From NCBI GenBank assembly GCA_038744785.1, contig JBCDLX010000010.1, positions 1 to 64,000 of the forward strand: DNA of 64,000 nucleotides, read 5' to 3'. Origin of the DNA: Ovoidimarina sp038744785. Its GTDB lineage: Bacteria > Pseudomonadota > Alphaproteobacteria > Rhodobacterales > Rhodobacteraceae. The position numbers were made by a program, and so were the translations under genes. Below, piece by piece: positions 1-8,986 of this stretch (position 1 is its first letter; each line of letters opens with the position of its first letter). The notes below the pieces were generated by a model. It worked only from the letters and a program-made list of their open reading frames with translations, did no database searches and was not told where the DNA came from.

Positions 1-422
1 GCGCTTTGGTTTGCGACGATGACCTTATTGCCGACCTGCGCGTCATGGGCGACATGCGCACCGGTCATGAACAGCCCGTCATCGCCCACGCGGGTGACGC
101 CGCCACCGCCTGCCGTACCGGTGTTCATCGTCACACCCTCGCGGATGCGATTGCGCGCACCGACAATCAGCCGCGTTTCCTCGCCCTTGAATTTCAGGTC
201 TTGCGGGATCTCTCCGATCACCGCAAAGGGCCAGATCGTGGTTCCGTCACCGATTTCCGTCTGCCCGGTAACCACGACATGAGACTTGATCTCGACCCCT
301 CTGCCAAGCCGCACCTGTGGACCGATCGTCGTAAACGGTCCAACGCGGGTGTCCTGCCCGATCGAAGCCCCCTCTTCGACGATCGCACTCGGGTGAATAT
401 GGGCGCTTGGGTCGATGGCCAT
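1..422 (-). CDS. lpxA: UDP-N-acetylglucosamine acyltransferase LpxA, 3' end beyond the window
   Basis: LpxA transfers a hydroxyacyl chain from acyl carrier protein to UDP-GlcNAc, the first step of lipid A synthesis, in the cytoplasm. About 140 residues are visible from the start MAIDPSAHIHPSAIVEEGA. They show the hexapeptide-repeat periodicity of the left-handed beta-helix family (GASIG, GTTIW, NRIREGVTM) and the segment GAHVAHD, which aligns with the catalytic-His region of known LpxA. The start lies two bases after the fabZ stop, so the two are co-transcribed as in other Gram-negatives. The C-terminal half is cut off by the window edge. Confidence 0.93.
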   Translation of the reverse strand, partial: MAIDPSAHIHPSAIVEEGASIGQDTRVGPFTTIGPQVRLGRGVEIKSHVVVTGQTEIGDGTTIWPFAVIGEIPQDLKFKGEETRLIVGARNRIREGVTMNTGTAGGGGVTRVGDDGLFMTGAHVAHDAQVGNKVIVANQS

Positions 423-424
423 GA

Positions 425-880
425 TCAGCCTTTCGGAAGATCCATCATCGCGGTGAATTCGCACTGGCAGGCAAGCTCACCCTCCACTTCAGCGCGCCCC
501 GCAAACTTCCAGACTTTGCCGCCACCGCGCTTGGTCTCGATGTGAAGCTTCAGCACATCCCCCGGACCGACCTTGCGCCGAAACTTCGCGCTGTCGATCG
601 CCATGAAGTAGACCAGAAAGTTCTTGTCAGCCAGATCCTGATCCACGCCAACCATGACCGCCGCGGTCTGAGCCAATGCCTCGACAATCGTGACGCCTGG
701 CATGATCGGCACGCCGGGAAAGTGGCCCTGAAAATGTGGTTCGTTGAAGGTGACGTTCTTGATGCCGGTCGCCTTGGCGCTGCCTTCAATGTCGATCACA
801 CGGTCAATCAGCAGAAACGGATACCGATGCGGGATAATCCTTTGGATTAAATCGATATCGGCGGATTTCAATTCACTCAT
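425..880 (-). CDS. fabZ: 3-hydroxyacyl-[acyl-carrier-protein] dehydratase FabZ
   Basis: A 151-residue hot-dog-fold dehydratase that removes water from 3-hydroxyacyl-ACP in fatty acid elongation. The family signature PHRYPFLLIDRV is near residue 17, followed by GHFPGVPIMPGV with the catalytic His and by the helix TIVEALAQ carrying the catalytic Glu. Length is normal for the family. The start is preceded by AGGGA at a suitable distance. It sits between skp and lpxA, the usual place, and competes with LpxA for the hydroxyacyl-ACP pool. Confidence 0.96.
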   Translation of the reverse strand: MSELKSADIDLIQRIIPHRYPFLLIDRVIDIEGSAKATGIKNVTFNEPHFQGHFPGVPIMPGVTIVEALAQTAAVMVGVDQDLADKNFLVYFMAIDSAKFRRKVGPGDVLKLHIETKRGGGKVWKFAGRAEVEGELACQCEFTAMMDLPKG

Positions 881-928
881 GCGCGTTTCCCTAACAAAGG
901 CTCCCCATGGCTGACAAGCGCAGACAGG

Positions 929-1483
929 TTAGTTGTCCCGCGCCCCGCCGTCACCAATCTCGGCGTCAATGCGTGATATGGCTTCGTCGGTGACGTCGGC
1001 GCTTTCAGCCGAGATGAAGACGCTTCGCCGATCCAGAACGACAGCGGCGCGTCGGTCGCGGACGAGAGCGGACAGAACGGGTCCGATCTGGCCGAAAAAC
1101 CGCTGACGTTCGACGTCGCGCAACTGCTGCACGTCTCGAGTCTTTCCGTCCTGTTCTTGCCGGATACGGTCGACCTTGACGTTGAAGGCATCGGCAAGCG
1201 CGCGGAACTCTTCGACGCTCAGATCTGCGCGTTGCTCGGTCAGGGCGCGCTCTTCTTCGATCAACTCTGCCTCGATGCGCCGGTTCTCGGTGGCAAGTTC
1301 CGTTGCCCGCGCCTCGATTTCTCGCGAAACCCGGCGACCATAGGCCGTGTCCTCAAAAAGCCGTTCAAGATCAATCGTCAGGACCTGTGTCGGTTCTGAG
1401 CCCAACGGGGGCGCACCCTGGGCCGTAACCGGCGCCGGCGCGGCAAGGGCCAAGACCACAACCAAGCCGGCGGCCAAGCGCAT
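929..1483 (-). CDS. skp: OmpH/Skp family periplasmic chaperone
   Basis: A 184-residue exported protein with a clear signal peptide (MRLAAGLVVVLALAAPAPVTAQ), followed by a charged, helix-rich body (ERLFEDTAYGRRVSREIEAR..., EAELIEEERALTEQRADL) typical of the coiled-coil arms of Skp/OmpH. Skp holds unfolded outer-membrane proteins in the periplasm and hands them to the BAM machine. The gene begins two bases after the bamA stop, which supports co-translation with its partner. Sequence identity within this family is always low, so the call rests on composition, signal peptide and position. Confidence 0.88.
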   Translation of the reverse strand: MRLAAGLVVVLALAAPAPVTAQGAPPLGSEPTQVLTIDLERLFEDTAYGRRVSREIEARATELATENRRIEAELIEEERALTEQRADLSVEEFRALADAFNVKVDRIRQEQDGKTRDVQQLRDVERQRFFGQIGPVLSALVRDRRAAVVLDRRSVFISAESADVTDEAISRIDAEIGDGGARDN

Positions 1484-1485
1484 GG

Positions 1486-3834
1486 CTAGAAGCGCGTCGA
1501 GAACGTCACGTCAAAGCTTCGGTCCTCGTCAAAATCTTCCTTGGCCAGCGCCTGCGTAAAGTTAAAGGCCAGTGGACCAATCGCGGTTTCCCAGAATACT
1601 GTCAGACCAATGGACGAGCGGAGCGAAAACCCGTCGTCGACCGATCCGGGTCCCCCCGCGCCATCGGTGTCGTCAAGCCCCCAGACACTGCCGTAGTCCA
1701 GGAATATCGCGGCCGAGATTCCCGCCTCCTCTAAAGGACCGATCGGGAACCCGAACTCGAAACTACCAGAGATGTAGTTATTGCCTCCAAGCGGATCCTC
1801 GTTGATCGCATCCAAGTCGCGCGGACCCACGCCTCGAAACTCGAACCCCCGAAGTTGCTGCGAGCTTAGGAAAAACCGGTCAACGACCCCGGTCTGATAG
1901 TCATTTAGACCGGTAATGTTCCCGGCCTCGAAACGGGCGCGAAGCGCGAAATCTTCATTCCGAAGCCGACGGATCGCAATGGCGCGCAGACGGGTCGAAA
2001 TGTACTCTACATCCCCGCCGATGCCTGAGAATTCCTGCCCGAAGGACAGCAGAATGCCCGCGTTCGGATCTAGCCCCCGATTCCGGGTATCATAAGTAAA
2101 CGTATAGCCAAGACTTGAAGAGGTTCTCTCGCCCAGTTCTCGCTGCAAGATTGGCGAGCTGTCCTCGTCTACCTCGGCCAGCTCAAGTATTCGGTACGAG
2201 TACCGCACGCTCAGCGCAGAGAATTCTCCGATAGGGAACGCAAGTGCCGACGAGATACCTGTGTTTTCAGTGTCAAATTCCGAGTTGTCAGACTCGGTAA
2301 TGAACTGGAACGCAGAGAGGGTCAGAGCAACGTCACGACCCAGTAGCGCAGGTTCGGTGAAAGTGATCTGCGAGTTCCCGGAATCCTCGGTTGTCGACAG
2401 GTCAAAGATCAGCCGCTGCCCTCGGCCAAGTAAGTTCGTTTCCGTAAAATTCAGCGCAAGGCCGATGCCGGAATCGGTCGAAAATGACCCCCCGAACCCG
2501 AGCGATCCCGTCGGGCGCTCTTCCACGTCGACATCGATGACCACCTGCTCCGGTGTCGAGCCCTCGCGCGAATCCACGTCGACATTCGAAAAGTAGTTTA
2601 GAGCGCGAATGCGTTCTGCCGCGCTGCGGATCTCGCGAGGGTTGAACGGATCGCCCTCAACAACCCGGAATTGACGGCGAATCACGCGGTCCAGTGTGGT
2701 CTGGTTCCCTTCGATGTCGATCCGCTCGACAAAGATCCTTTCGCCCCGTGTGATGACAAATTCAATGTCCAATTCGAGGTTACTGTTGTCCCGGTCTACT
2801 CGGGGTTCGAACCGTATGAAGTCAAGACCTTTACGGATCGCAAGTCCTTCCATCCGCGTGATCGCGTTCTCGACCAGCGTCGGTGAATAGACCACGCCAG
2901 ACCGCAGCCGCGCAGCCTCCAAAAATTCGTTCGGGTCGACACCGGGCAAGTCAGAAGACGCCGAAAGCCGGCCGAACCTGAATTGTTGACCTTCCTGAAC
3001 CTGGATGGTGATGAACGTGGCGTTGCGTTCGCGTGATAGTTCAGTGGTGATGTCGACAACCCGGAAATCGATATACCCCCGCGATTGGTAAAAATCGTTC
3101 AGAAGCCGTTCGTCGAACTCCAAGCGGTCGGCTATGAATGTGTCGCCTTGAAAAAGCGCGCGCAGAAGTCCTGCCTGCTTGGTTTCAAGAACACGCCGCA
3201 GTCGGCGGTCTGTAAACGCCCGGTTGCCAACGAAAGACACACGTTCGTTCTCGACTGTTCGACCTTCTGAGATTTCGTAAACCAGGTCCACGCGGTTTTC
3301 GGATCGCCGGATGATGCGTGGCTCGACGGTTGCCGCCAGAAGACCTTGCGTTTCATAGGCCTCGACAATGCGCGCCGCGTCCTGCTGGGCTGTCAGCGGG
3401 GAGAAGATCCGGCGCGGGGTCGACTGTATAAGCCCCGTCAAAGCTTCATCGTCTATCCTACGGTTGCCCTCGAACGCGATCTGGTTGACCGTCGGAAATT
3501 CATTGACCTGGACGATCAAAGTTCCGCCGCGCGGGATAAGCCGCACGTCTTCGAACAGGCCAGACCCCTGAATGTCCTGAAAAGCCTGGTTTAACTGAGC
3601 CTGCGAGATTGTCTGTCCCGGTGCGATATCGGCGTAAGATAGCACGGTGGAGTCATCGACGCGCTGATTGCCCTCAACCACAAATTGACTGAACCGATAG
3701 TTTTGAGCCTGCGCAACAGACAAGGTCATGACGAGCGTCATGGCAAAGAAGAAGAAAAACGCGAGAAAGGTGTGCCCCCCGCGTCGGTGCTCATCACGCC
3801 ACAGACTGGCGTGCCCCCACCATATCTTGGTCAT
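1486..3834 (-). CDS. bamA: outer membrane protein assembly factor BamA
   Basis: A 782-residue outer-membrane protein and core of the BAM complex that inserts beta-barrel proteins. After a signal segment (FLAFFFFFAMTLVMTLSVAQA) come five POTRA repeats, the first beginning FVVEGNQRVDDSTVL. The C-terminal half is a 16-strand barrel with LRGFEFRGVGPRD (the conserved VRGF/Y-type loop motif) and ends in ...DVTFSTRF, with the terminal Phe expected of outer-membrane barrels. No strong Shine-Dalgarno precedes the chosen ATG, and the residues before the signal peptide are unusually many, so the true start could be somewhat downstream. Flanked by rseP and skp as is typical. Confidence 0.95.
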   Translation of the reverse strand: MTKIWWGHASLWRDEHRRGGHTFLAFFFFFAMTLVMTLSVAQAQNYRFSQFVVEGNQRVDDSTVLSYADIAPGQTISQAQLNQAFQDIQGSGLFEDVRLIPRGGTLIVQVNEFPTVNQIAFEGNRRIDDEALTGLIQSTPRRIFSPLTAQQDAARIVEAYETQGLLAATVEPRIIRRSENRVDLVYEISEGRTVENERVSFVGNRAFTDRRLRRVLETKQAGLLRALFQGDTFIADRLEFDERLLNDFYQSRGYIDFRVVDITTELSRERNATFITIQVQEGQQFRFGRLSASSDLPGVDPNEFLEAARLRSGVVYSPTLVENAITRMEGLAIRKGLDFIRFEPRVDRDNSNLELDIEFVITRGERIFVERIDIEGNQTTLDRVIRRQFRVVEGDPFNPREIRSAAERIRALNYFSNVDVDSREGSTPEQVVIDVDVEERPTGSLGFGGSFSTDSGIGLALNFTETNLLGRGQRLIFDLSTTEDSGNSQITFTEPALLGRDVALTLSAFQFITESDNSEFDTENTGISSALAFPIGEFSALSVRYSYRILELAEVDEDSSPILQRELGERTSSSLGYTFTYDTRNRGLDPNAGILLSFGQEFSGIGGDVEYISTRLRAIAIRRLRNEDFALRARFEAGNITGLNDYQTGVVDRFFLSSQQLRGFEFRGVGPRDLDAINEDPLGGNNYISGSFEFGFPIGPLEEAGISAAIFLDYGSVWGLDDTDGAGGPGSVDDGFSLRSSIGLTVFWETAIGPLAFNFTQALAKEDFDEDRSFDVTFSTRF

Positions 3835-3986
3835 TCCCGCTCGATCCGCATAAACCTCGTATGCGTCTCTGGGTATTCCGTATGGGCGCGGATGTCAAAA
3901 CCCGACCACTGTCGGACGGCAAAAAACAGGCAATGCCGCGCCAGAGAGGCAGACCAAACGAAGCAATTTGATTTCACGGGATGGCG

Positions 3987-4109
3987 TCAGCCCAAAAGAT
4001 AGCTTCCGGCGAAAAGCGCTGCTGCTATCGTACCAGCGATTAGAACGTAGTCGCGATAGAGATCGCTTATAACAGCCAGACCGTCCGGCAGGAACGAAAA
4101 TCCACGCAT
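3987..4109 (-). CDS. small single-pass membrane protein of 40 residues (unannotated type)
   Basis: The frame reads MRGFSFLPDGLAVISDLY, then a hydrophobic helix YVLIAGTIAAALFAG, and ends SYLLG before TGA. Support for a real gene: a full AGGAGG Shine-Dalgarno (4115-4120) lies five bases before the ATG, it is on the operon strand, and it fills the otherwise empty 364-base gap between rseP and bamA. A single membrane span near residues 22-37 is predicted by eye. I do not recognise a family. A role in envelope stress or BAM/RseP function is only suggested by position. Confidence 0.62.
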   Translation of the reverse strand: MRGFSFLPDGLAVISDLYRDYVLIAGTIAAALFAGSYLLG

Positions 4110-4114
4110 GTCGG

Positions 4115-4141
4115 CCTCCTTGTTCAGCCCTGCAGAGGAGG
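4115..4141 (-). promoter_or_regulatory. possible hairpin covering the Shine-Dalgarno of the 40-codon gene
   Basis: On the minus-strand transcript a CCTCCT (4141-4136) is followed 15 bases later by AGGAGG (4120-4115), the ribosome-binding site of the small gene. The six pairs would be perfect and would hide the site. This is seen directly; that it regulates translation is inference, and purine-rich and pyrimidine-rich hexamers can meet by chance. Confidence 0.3.
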
Positions 4142-4198
4142 AGTAGCCACCGATTGCGGCACAAATGCGGCTGCCAGATGTCGATGGGATGGCGATAT

Positions 4199-5542
4199 CT
4201 ACGGGCAAAGGAACAGGTCGTTGGCCAACGCGAGGCTCATGAACGCAAGCACGACGGTCAGTCCGGCAGTCATCAAGACGCGAAGCGCTCGGTCGCTGGG
4301 CGGTTTGCCGGATACGGCCTCCCACGCATGAAAAACAAGATGGCCCCCGTCCAGCACCGGGATGGGGAACAGATTGATCAGACCAATTGCAGTGGACAGA
4401 ACCGCAATGAACTGAATGAACCGGTCCAGACCCTGGCTGGCGATCTGGCCAGAGGTTTCGGCGATCCGCACCGGGCCCGACAGGTTGCACGATGAAATTG
4501 CGCCCGCAGCCATGTGATAAAGCGTCGAGAGGCTGTTCTGGACGATGGAGTACGTGCTTGCGGCGGCAATCGAAACTGCCTCGCCAATCCCGGCCGAACG
4601 TCTCTCGTCCTCGAAAAGTCGCGCCTGTGCAATCCCTAGAAGCCAGCGCGTCTCGAAACTTCCGTCTGCGAGCGGCTGGTCGATCTGTCTTGGTGCGAAC
4701 GACACCTCAAGTGTCTCGCCGCTGCGCCAGATCGACAGGCGCATTTCGCGGCCTTCGGACGCACCGACAATCCCGCGCAGTTCTTCGAACGTCGCTATCT
4801 CGTCGCCGTCGATCGCCAGAATAACGTCGCCCTCTTCCAGCCGGTTGTCGATGGCCGCAGACTGTGGAAGGACCTCGCCAACCAACGCCGGGGCAGGATG
4901 CGGTGCCTCAAACGTCAGCTCCTGCCCATCGCGCAAAACCACATATGGCAGCGTCCGCTCATTGGGCAGCGCAAGCGACCACGGCGCAAACTCTTCAAGC
5001 GTCGTCGGGGCGGGCTCGCCCGCAATGTCGAGGATCTGGTCTCCGGGCTGCAGGCTGGTCTCGCCGAAAGGAACGGGGTTGATGTCGCCGACCCGCATCG
5101 GATCGCCCGGCAGGCCCGAGTAAAACACCAGCCCGGTGAAGACGATAATGGACAGAATGAAGTTAAAGATCGGTCCTGCAGCCACGGTTGCCGAACGCGC
5201 CCACAAGGGTGCGCCCTGCATGGTTTGGCGTGTCTCGGCGTCGCTCATCCCTTCGATGGCGGCGCCATCGGGCGCGCTTGCTGCGTTTGCGTCGCCCTTG
5301 AACTTCACGTACCCGCCAAGCGGGAGGGCCGCGACTTGCCACTGCGTCCCGCGTTTATCGGTGCGCGCATATAGCACCGGACCAAACCCAATCGAGAAGA
5401 CATCCGCGTGGATGCCCGACCAGCGTCCGACGATGTAGTGCCCGTATTCGTGGATCGCGACGATCACGGACAGCGCGATGATGAAGACGGCGATGGTGAA
5501 GATCACGTTGCCGAATGACGGGATAAGCCCGATCAGATCCAT
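4199..5542 (-). CDS. rseP: site-2 intramembrane zinc protease RseP
   Basis: A 447-residue inner-membrane metalloprotease that makes the second cut in regulated intramembrane proteolysis of envelope-stress anti-sigma factors and clears signal peptides. The zinc motif HEYGH is in the first membrane segment (about residue 31-35). PDZ-like modules follow the second segment (LQPGDQILDIAGEP, LEEGDVILAIDGDE). The second active-site motif NLFPIPVLDGGH is near the C-terminus. It follows dxr with a three-base gap and precedes bamA, the standard order. Confidence 0.95.
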   Translation of the reverse strand: MDLIGLIPSFGNVIFTIAVFIIALSVIVAIHEYGHYIVGRWSGIHADVFSIGFGPVLYARTDKRGTQWQVAALPLGGYVKFKGDANAASAPDGAAIEGMSDAETRQTMQGAPLWARSATVAAGPIFNFILSIIVFTGLVFYSGLPGDPMRVGDINPVPFGETSLQPGDQILDIAGEPAPTTLEEFAPWSLALPNERTLPYVVLRDGQELTFEAPHPAPALVGEVLPQSAAIDNRLEEGDVILAIDGDEIATFEELRGIVGASEGREMRLSIWRSGETLEVSFAPRQIDQPLADGSFETRWLLGIAQARLFEDERRSAGIGEAVSIAAASTYSIVQNSLSTLYHMAAGAISSCNLSGPVRIAETSGQIASQGLDRFIQFIAVLSTAIGLINLFPIPVLDGGHLVFHAWEAVSGKPPSDRALRVLMTAGLTVVLAFMSLALANDLFLCP

Positions 5543-5545
5543 TTG

Positions 5546-6727
5546 TTATCCCTGTGTTTTGCCGCTCTGCCCGATGGCTGCATGTGCAAGCCGCCGTGCA
5601 GCGGCGTCGATCCCGGTCACCGTATCAAGCGTGATTTGGGCGTCCATGTGGTGTTCGGACGGCATCTTTGCAAGGACGTCTTCCACAATGCCAGCCATGT
5701 CCAGGAAGCCGATCCTTCCATCGATAAACCCATCAAGCGCAGTTTCCTTTGCGCCGTTGAATGCCGCCCCGGTCAGGCCGCCCGCGTTCATGACCTCCCG
5801 CGCAAGCCGAAGTGCGGGGTGGCGCGCCTCGTCGGGCGCTCGAAATGTCAATTGGCCAAGCTCGACAAGATCCAGCCGTTCAACTGGAAGATGCTGCCGA
5901 TCTGGCCAGTTCAGGGCAAAACCGATCGCGTGGCGCATATCCGGTGGACCAAGATGCGCCATAAGCGCGCCGTCGATAAATCCTACCATCGCATGGATGA
6001 TCGATTCAGGGTGAATCACGGCTTCGATCCGCGCAGGATCAACCCCGAAATACTCATGTGTTTCAATGATTTCCAGGGCTTTATTGAATAGACTTGCGCT
6101 GTCGATCGTGATGCGTTGGCCCATGTCCCAGTTGGGATGGGCGGCGGCCTGCGCCGGTGTCGCGGTTGCCAGTTGGTCCGCTGGCCAATCTCGGAACGCG
6201 CCGCCGGACGCAGTAATGACAATCCGTTCTACTCTTGCGATGTCTTCGCCCTGAAGTGCTTGAAAGATAGCCGAGTGTTCGCTGTCGACCGGCAGGACGC
6301 GCGCGCCGTTTCGCCGTGCCGTTTCCATCAGAAGCGGACCCGCCGTCACAAGGCTTTCCTTGTTGGCCAAAGCAAGCGTGCCGCCATGCTTAAGGGATAT
6401 CAGTCCGGGCGACAGACCGGCGGCCCCGACAATGGCCGACATGGCCCAATCCGTTGGTCGCTCGGCCGCCGCGTCAATGGCCGATGGACCACAGGCGGCC
6501 TCTATCCCCGTGCCAGAAAGCGCATCATGCAGCTCTGCTAAGCAGTCGTCATAAGCGGTCACCGCAATCTCGGCATCAAGGCGCTTCGCCTGTTCTGCCA
6601 GCAGCTTGACGTTGCGCCCTCCTGTTAGCGCGATAACTTTGTAATCGGCAGGTGCGTCGGCAATCAGGCTGACTGTGTTGCAGCCAATCGATCCGGTTGA
6701 GCCAAAGATCGAAACCCGCCGCACCAT
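5546..6727 (-). CDS. dxr: 1-deoxy-D-xylulose 5-phosphate reductoisomerase
   Basis: A 393-residue NADPH-dependent enzyme converting DXP to 2-C-methyl-D-erythritol 4-phosphate, the first committed step of the MEP isoprenoid pathway. The N-terminus VSIFGSTGSIG is the Rossmann nucleotide site. LANKESLV and PVDSEHSAIFQ contain the metal-binding and substrate-binding residues, and the flexible loop region HPNWDMGQRITIDSASL is present. Starts one base after the cdsA stop. The later MEP enzyme IspDF is encoded at 47.1 kb in this window. Confidence 0.97.
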   Translation of the reverse strand: MVRRVSIFGSTGSIGCNTVSLIADAPADYKVIALTGGRNVKLLAEQAKRLDAEIAVTAYDDCLAELHDALSGTGIEAACGPSAIDAAAERPTDWAMSAIVGAAGLSPGLISLKHGGTLALANKESLVTAGPLLMETARRNGARVLPVDSEHSAIFQALQGEDIARVERIVITASGGAFRDWPADQLATATPAQAAAHPNWDMGQRITIDSASLFNKALEIIETHEYFGVDPARIEAVIHPESIIHAMVGFIDGALMAHLGPPDMRHAIGFALNWPDRQHLPVERLDLVELGQLTFRAPDEARHPALRLAREVMNAGGLTGAAFNGAKETALDGFIDGRIGFLDMAGIVEDVLAKMPSEHHMDAQITLDTVTGIDAAARRLAHAAIGQSGKTQG

Positions 6728-6728
6728 G

Positions 6729-7568
6729 TCACACCAACGGTGGCGGAGGGAAATCCACGATCCGCTCTATCAAAAGGAAAAAGACCGATGCGCCCAGCAT
6801 TGAATCGAAGCGATCGAACAGGCCGCCATGCCCGGGGATCAGGGCCGAAGAGTCCTTCACACCCGAACGACGCTTTAATGCGCTTTCGGCGACATCGCCA
6901 AGCTGGCTGGCCATCGACAGGGCGACCGCGATGCCCAAAAGCTCCCATCCGACGCCGGAATTGGTGACGAACGGCACCGAAACAACCGCCGCGCCGATCC
7001 AGCCCGCCAATGTACCTGACCATGTTTTCTTCGGGCTGACCTTGGGCCAGATTTTGGGCCCGCCCAGAAGCCTTCCGGCGAAGTATCCGAATATGTCGGT
7101 CGCGATGACCACAAGCGCGAGCCAGGCCATCCAACTGAACCCGAAATCATCGCGGACGTGCATCAGGCCGTAACCTGCGACAAGGATGGCCACTGCATAG
7201 ATGGCATATTGGGTCCGATTGCCGGTCATGCCAGACGACCGGAACAGCGCTGGCGCGACGATCAGGGGCAGCGCAAAGCCTTCTGGCAATTCCGCCCCAA
7301 CCATCAGGACAGCGAACGCTCCGAGCGCCGGCCAATGACACGAGGACCCTCCGCCCAGCATCCGCGCAAGTTCCCAGATCATCAGTGCACAGGCTGCCGA
7401 AACAAAAACGTGGTACCACAGCCCGCCAAGCCACATCGCGCCTATACCCAGACCCGCAAGCCCGGCGCCCGAGATCAGCCTGATGGACAGATCGTCCCAT
7501 CGGCCCGTTGCGGCTGTCACAGGCGCATCATCCGGGGACGGCACCGAACCGGCGTTCACGGCGTGCAA
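6729..7568 (-). CDS. cdsA: phosphatidate cytidylyltransferase CdsA
   Basis: A 279-residue integral membrane enzyme that makes CDP-diacylglycerol from phosphatidic acid and CTP. The family signature SALKRRSGVKDSSALIPGHG and GGLFDRFDS is near the C-terminus, after several hydrophobic segments. The longest frame overlaps the end of uppS by 41 bases. A GTG at 7520, just after the uppS stop, begins VTAATGRWDD and would remove the overlap, so the N-terminal 16 residues are doubtful. Part of the pyrH-to-lpxA operon. Confidence 0.94.
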   Translation of the reverse strand: MHAVNAGSVPSPDDAPVTAATGRWDDLSIRLISGAGLAGLGIGAMWLGGLWYHVFVSAACALMIWELARMLGGGSSCHWPALGAFAVLMVGAELPEGFALPLIVAPALFRSSGMTGNRTQYAIYAVAILVAGYGLMHVRDDFGFSWMAWLALVVIATDIFGYFAGRLLGGPKIWPKVSPKKTWSGTLAGWIGAAVVSVPFVTNSGVGWELLGIAVALSMASQLGDVAESALKRRSGVKDSSALIPGHGGLFDRFDSMLGASVFFLLIERIVDFPPPPLV

Positions 7569-8265
7569 AGCTATTCAGAACGCGCGCGAACTCTTCGCGT
7601 GTGAAGTCAGGCCAAAGGGTATCGACAAACTCGTATTCGGAATACGCGGATTGCCAGAGGAGAAAGTTCGATATCCGCGCCTCACCCGACGTGCGGATAA
7701 CGAGGTCCGGATCAGGCAAAACGCAGGTGTCCAGGAACCGCGCGAGCGTGGTCTCGTCCACGGATTCCGGGTCCAAACGTCCGGCCGCCGCTTCGCGGGC
7801 AAGCCGTTTCGTTGCACGGGCCACTTCGTCGCGGCCGCCGTAGTTCAGCGCGATCGTCAGGTTCACCCGGTCGCAATTGGCTGTCAAAAGCTCGACCTCG
7901 TCCATGTTGCGAACCAAGACTTCGTCCAGACGCATTCGGTCCCCGATGAACCGCACGCGTACTCCATTGTCGACCAACTCTTGCCGTTCGCGTGTAATGT
8001 AGCGTTTAAACATCTTCATCAGGCCTGAAACCTCGGCCTGCGTCCGTTTCCAGTTCTCGGTCGAGAAGGCAAAGACAGTCAGGTACTTTACGCCAAGGTC
8101 GGGACAGGCCGCGACGATCTCGCGCACGCGCTTGCCGCCTGCGTGATGTCCGTAAAGCCGAGGGCGCCCGCGCGCCTGCGCCCAACGCCCGTTGCCGTCC
8201 ATGATAATGGCGACGTGCCGGGGACCTGTCTCTGAGATGTCAAGCCTTGGGGTCGTGGTGTCCAT
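7528..8265 (-). CDS. uppS: isoprenyl (undecaprenyl diphosphate) synthase UppS
   Basis: A cis-prenyltransferase of about 245 residues that builds the C55 lipid carrier for peptidoglycan and O-antigen. Motifs: HVAIIMDGNGRWAQARG with the catalytic Asp, YGHHAGGKRVREIV, FAFSTENWKR, and near the end RTSGEARISNFLLWQSAYSE. I start at the ATG at 8265 (MDTTTPRLD) because GGGAG lies five bases upstream; an in-frame ATG seven codons earlier (8286) has no such site. Lies between frr and cdsA. Confidence 0.95.
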   Translation of the reverse strand: MDTTTPRLDISETGPRHVAIIMDGNGRWAQARGRPRLYGHHAGGKRVREIVAACPDLGVKYLTVFAFSTENWKRTQAEVSGLMKMFKRYITRERQELVDNGVRVRFIGDRMRLDEVLVRNMDEVELLTANCDRVNLTIALNYGGRDEVARATKRLAREAAAGRLDPESVDETTLARFLDTCVLPDPDLVIRTSGEARISNFLLWQSAYSEYEFVDTLWPDFTREEFARVLNSFARRERRFGAVPG

Positions 8266-8300
8266 GGGCGCTCCCTTCAGGTCCATGGGATCAGAGGCTC

Positions 8301-8861
8301 TCAGACCTGCATGATCTCTTCCTGTTTGGACTCAAGCGCGGCGTCGATCGCTTTGATATGGTCGTCGGTCAGTTGTTGAACCTCGTCTGACCAGATCTTG
8401 TGATCGTCCTCGCTCATCCCCCCGCTTTTGAGTTTCTTAAGCTGATCCATGCCATCGCGGCGCACATTGCGCACGGCCACGCGGGCACTTTCGGCGTATT
8501 GTGCCGCTACTTTTGTCAGCTCGCGTCGCCGCTCCTCGTTCAACTCGGGGATCGGTAAGCGTATAATCGTGCCGTCGACTACCGGGTTGATCCCGAGCCC
8601 GCTTTCGCGGATCGCCTTTTCGGCTTTTCCAACAAGCGCCTTGTCCCAGATGTTGATCGTGACCATGCGCGGTTCTGGCACGTTCACGGTTCCAACCTGA
8701 TTTATAGGTGTCATCGCGCCGTAAGCATCAACCGTCACCGGCTCGACCATGGAGGCAGAGGCCCGACCGGTTCGAAGCGTCGCGAACTCTTGGCGAAGCG
8801 CTGACATAGCCCCGTCCATTCGCCGCGTAAGATCGTCTAAGTCCGGTTCTTCGTCCGACAC
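8301..8861 (-). CDS. frr: ribosome recycling factor
   Basis: RRF splits post-termination ribosomes together with EF-G. The protein has the three-helix bundle sequence with LRTGRASASMVEPV, the beta-domain segment TPINQVGTVNVPEPRMV and the tail NEERRRELTKVAAQYAE. I chose the GTG at 8861, giving 186 residues, the usual family length; GAGG lies nine bases upstream. A GTG three codons earlier (8870) is also open but has no usable ribosome site. Follows pyrH, as in most bacteria. Confidence 0.95.
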   Translation of the reverse strand: MSDEEPDLDDLTRRMDGAMSALRQEFATLRTGRASASMVEPVTVDAYGAMTPINQVGTVNVPEPRMVTINIWDKALVGKAEKAIRESGLGINPVVDGTIIRLPIPELNEERRRELTKVAAQYAESARVAVRNVRRDGMDQLKKLKSGGMSEDDHKIWSDEVQQLTDDHIKAIDAALESKQEEIMQV

Positions 8862-8986
8862 GTTCTGCACCCTCGGTGTTGTTCTTGGGCCTTCGCCTCT
8901 GTTGCAGGCGTTATAGCGGCAACATATGGGAATTGTATAGGCGTTGCTGCACCCTGTGGCTGTGTTTGTCCGGCTGACGCCGAGTG

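Noticed and set aside
7528..7568. 41-base overlap of uppS and cdsA as a meaningful overlap
   Set aside because: A GTG start for cdsA at 7520 removes it, so the overlap is probably a start-choice artefact.
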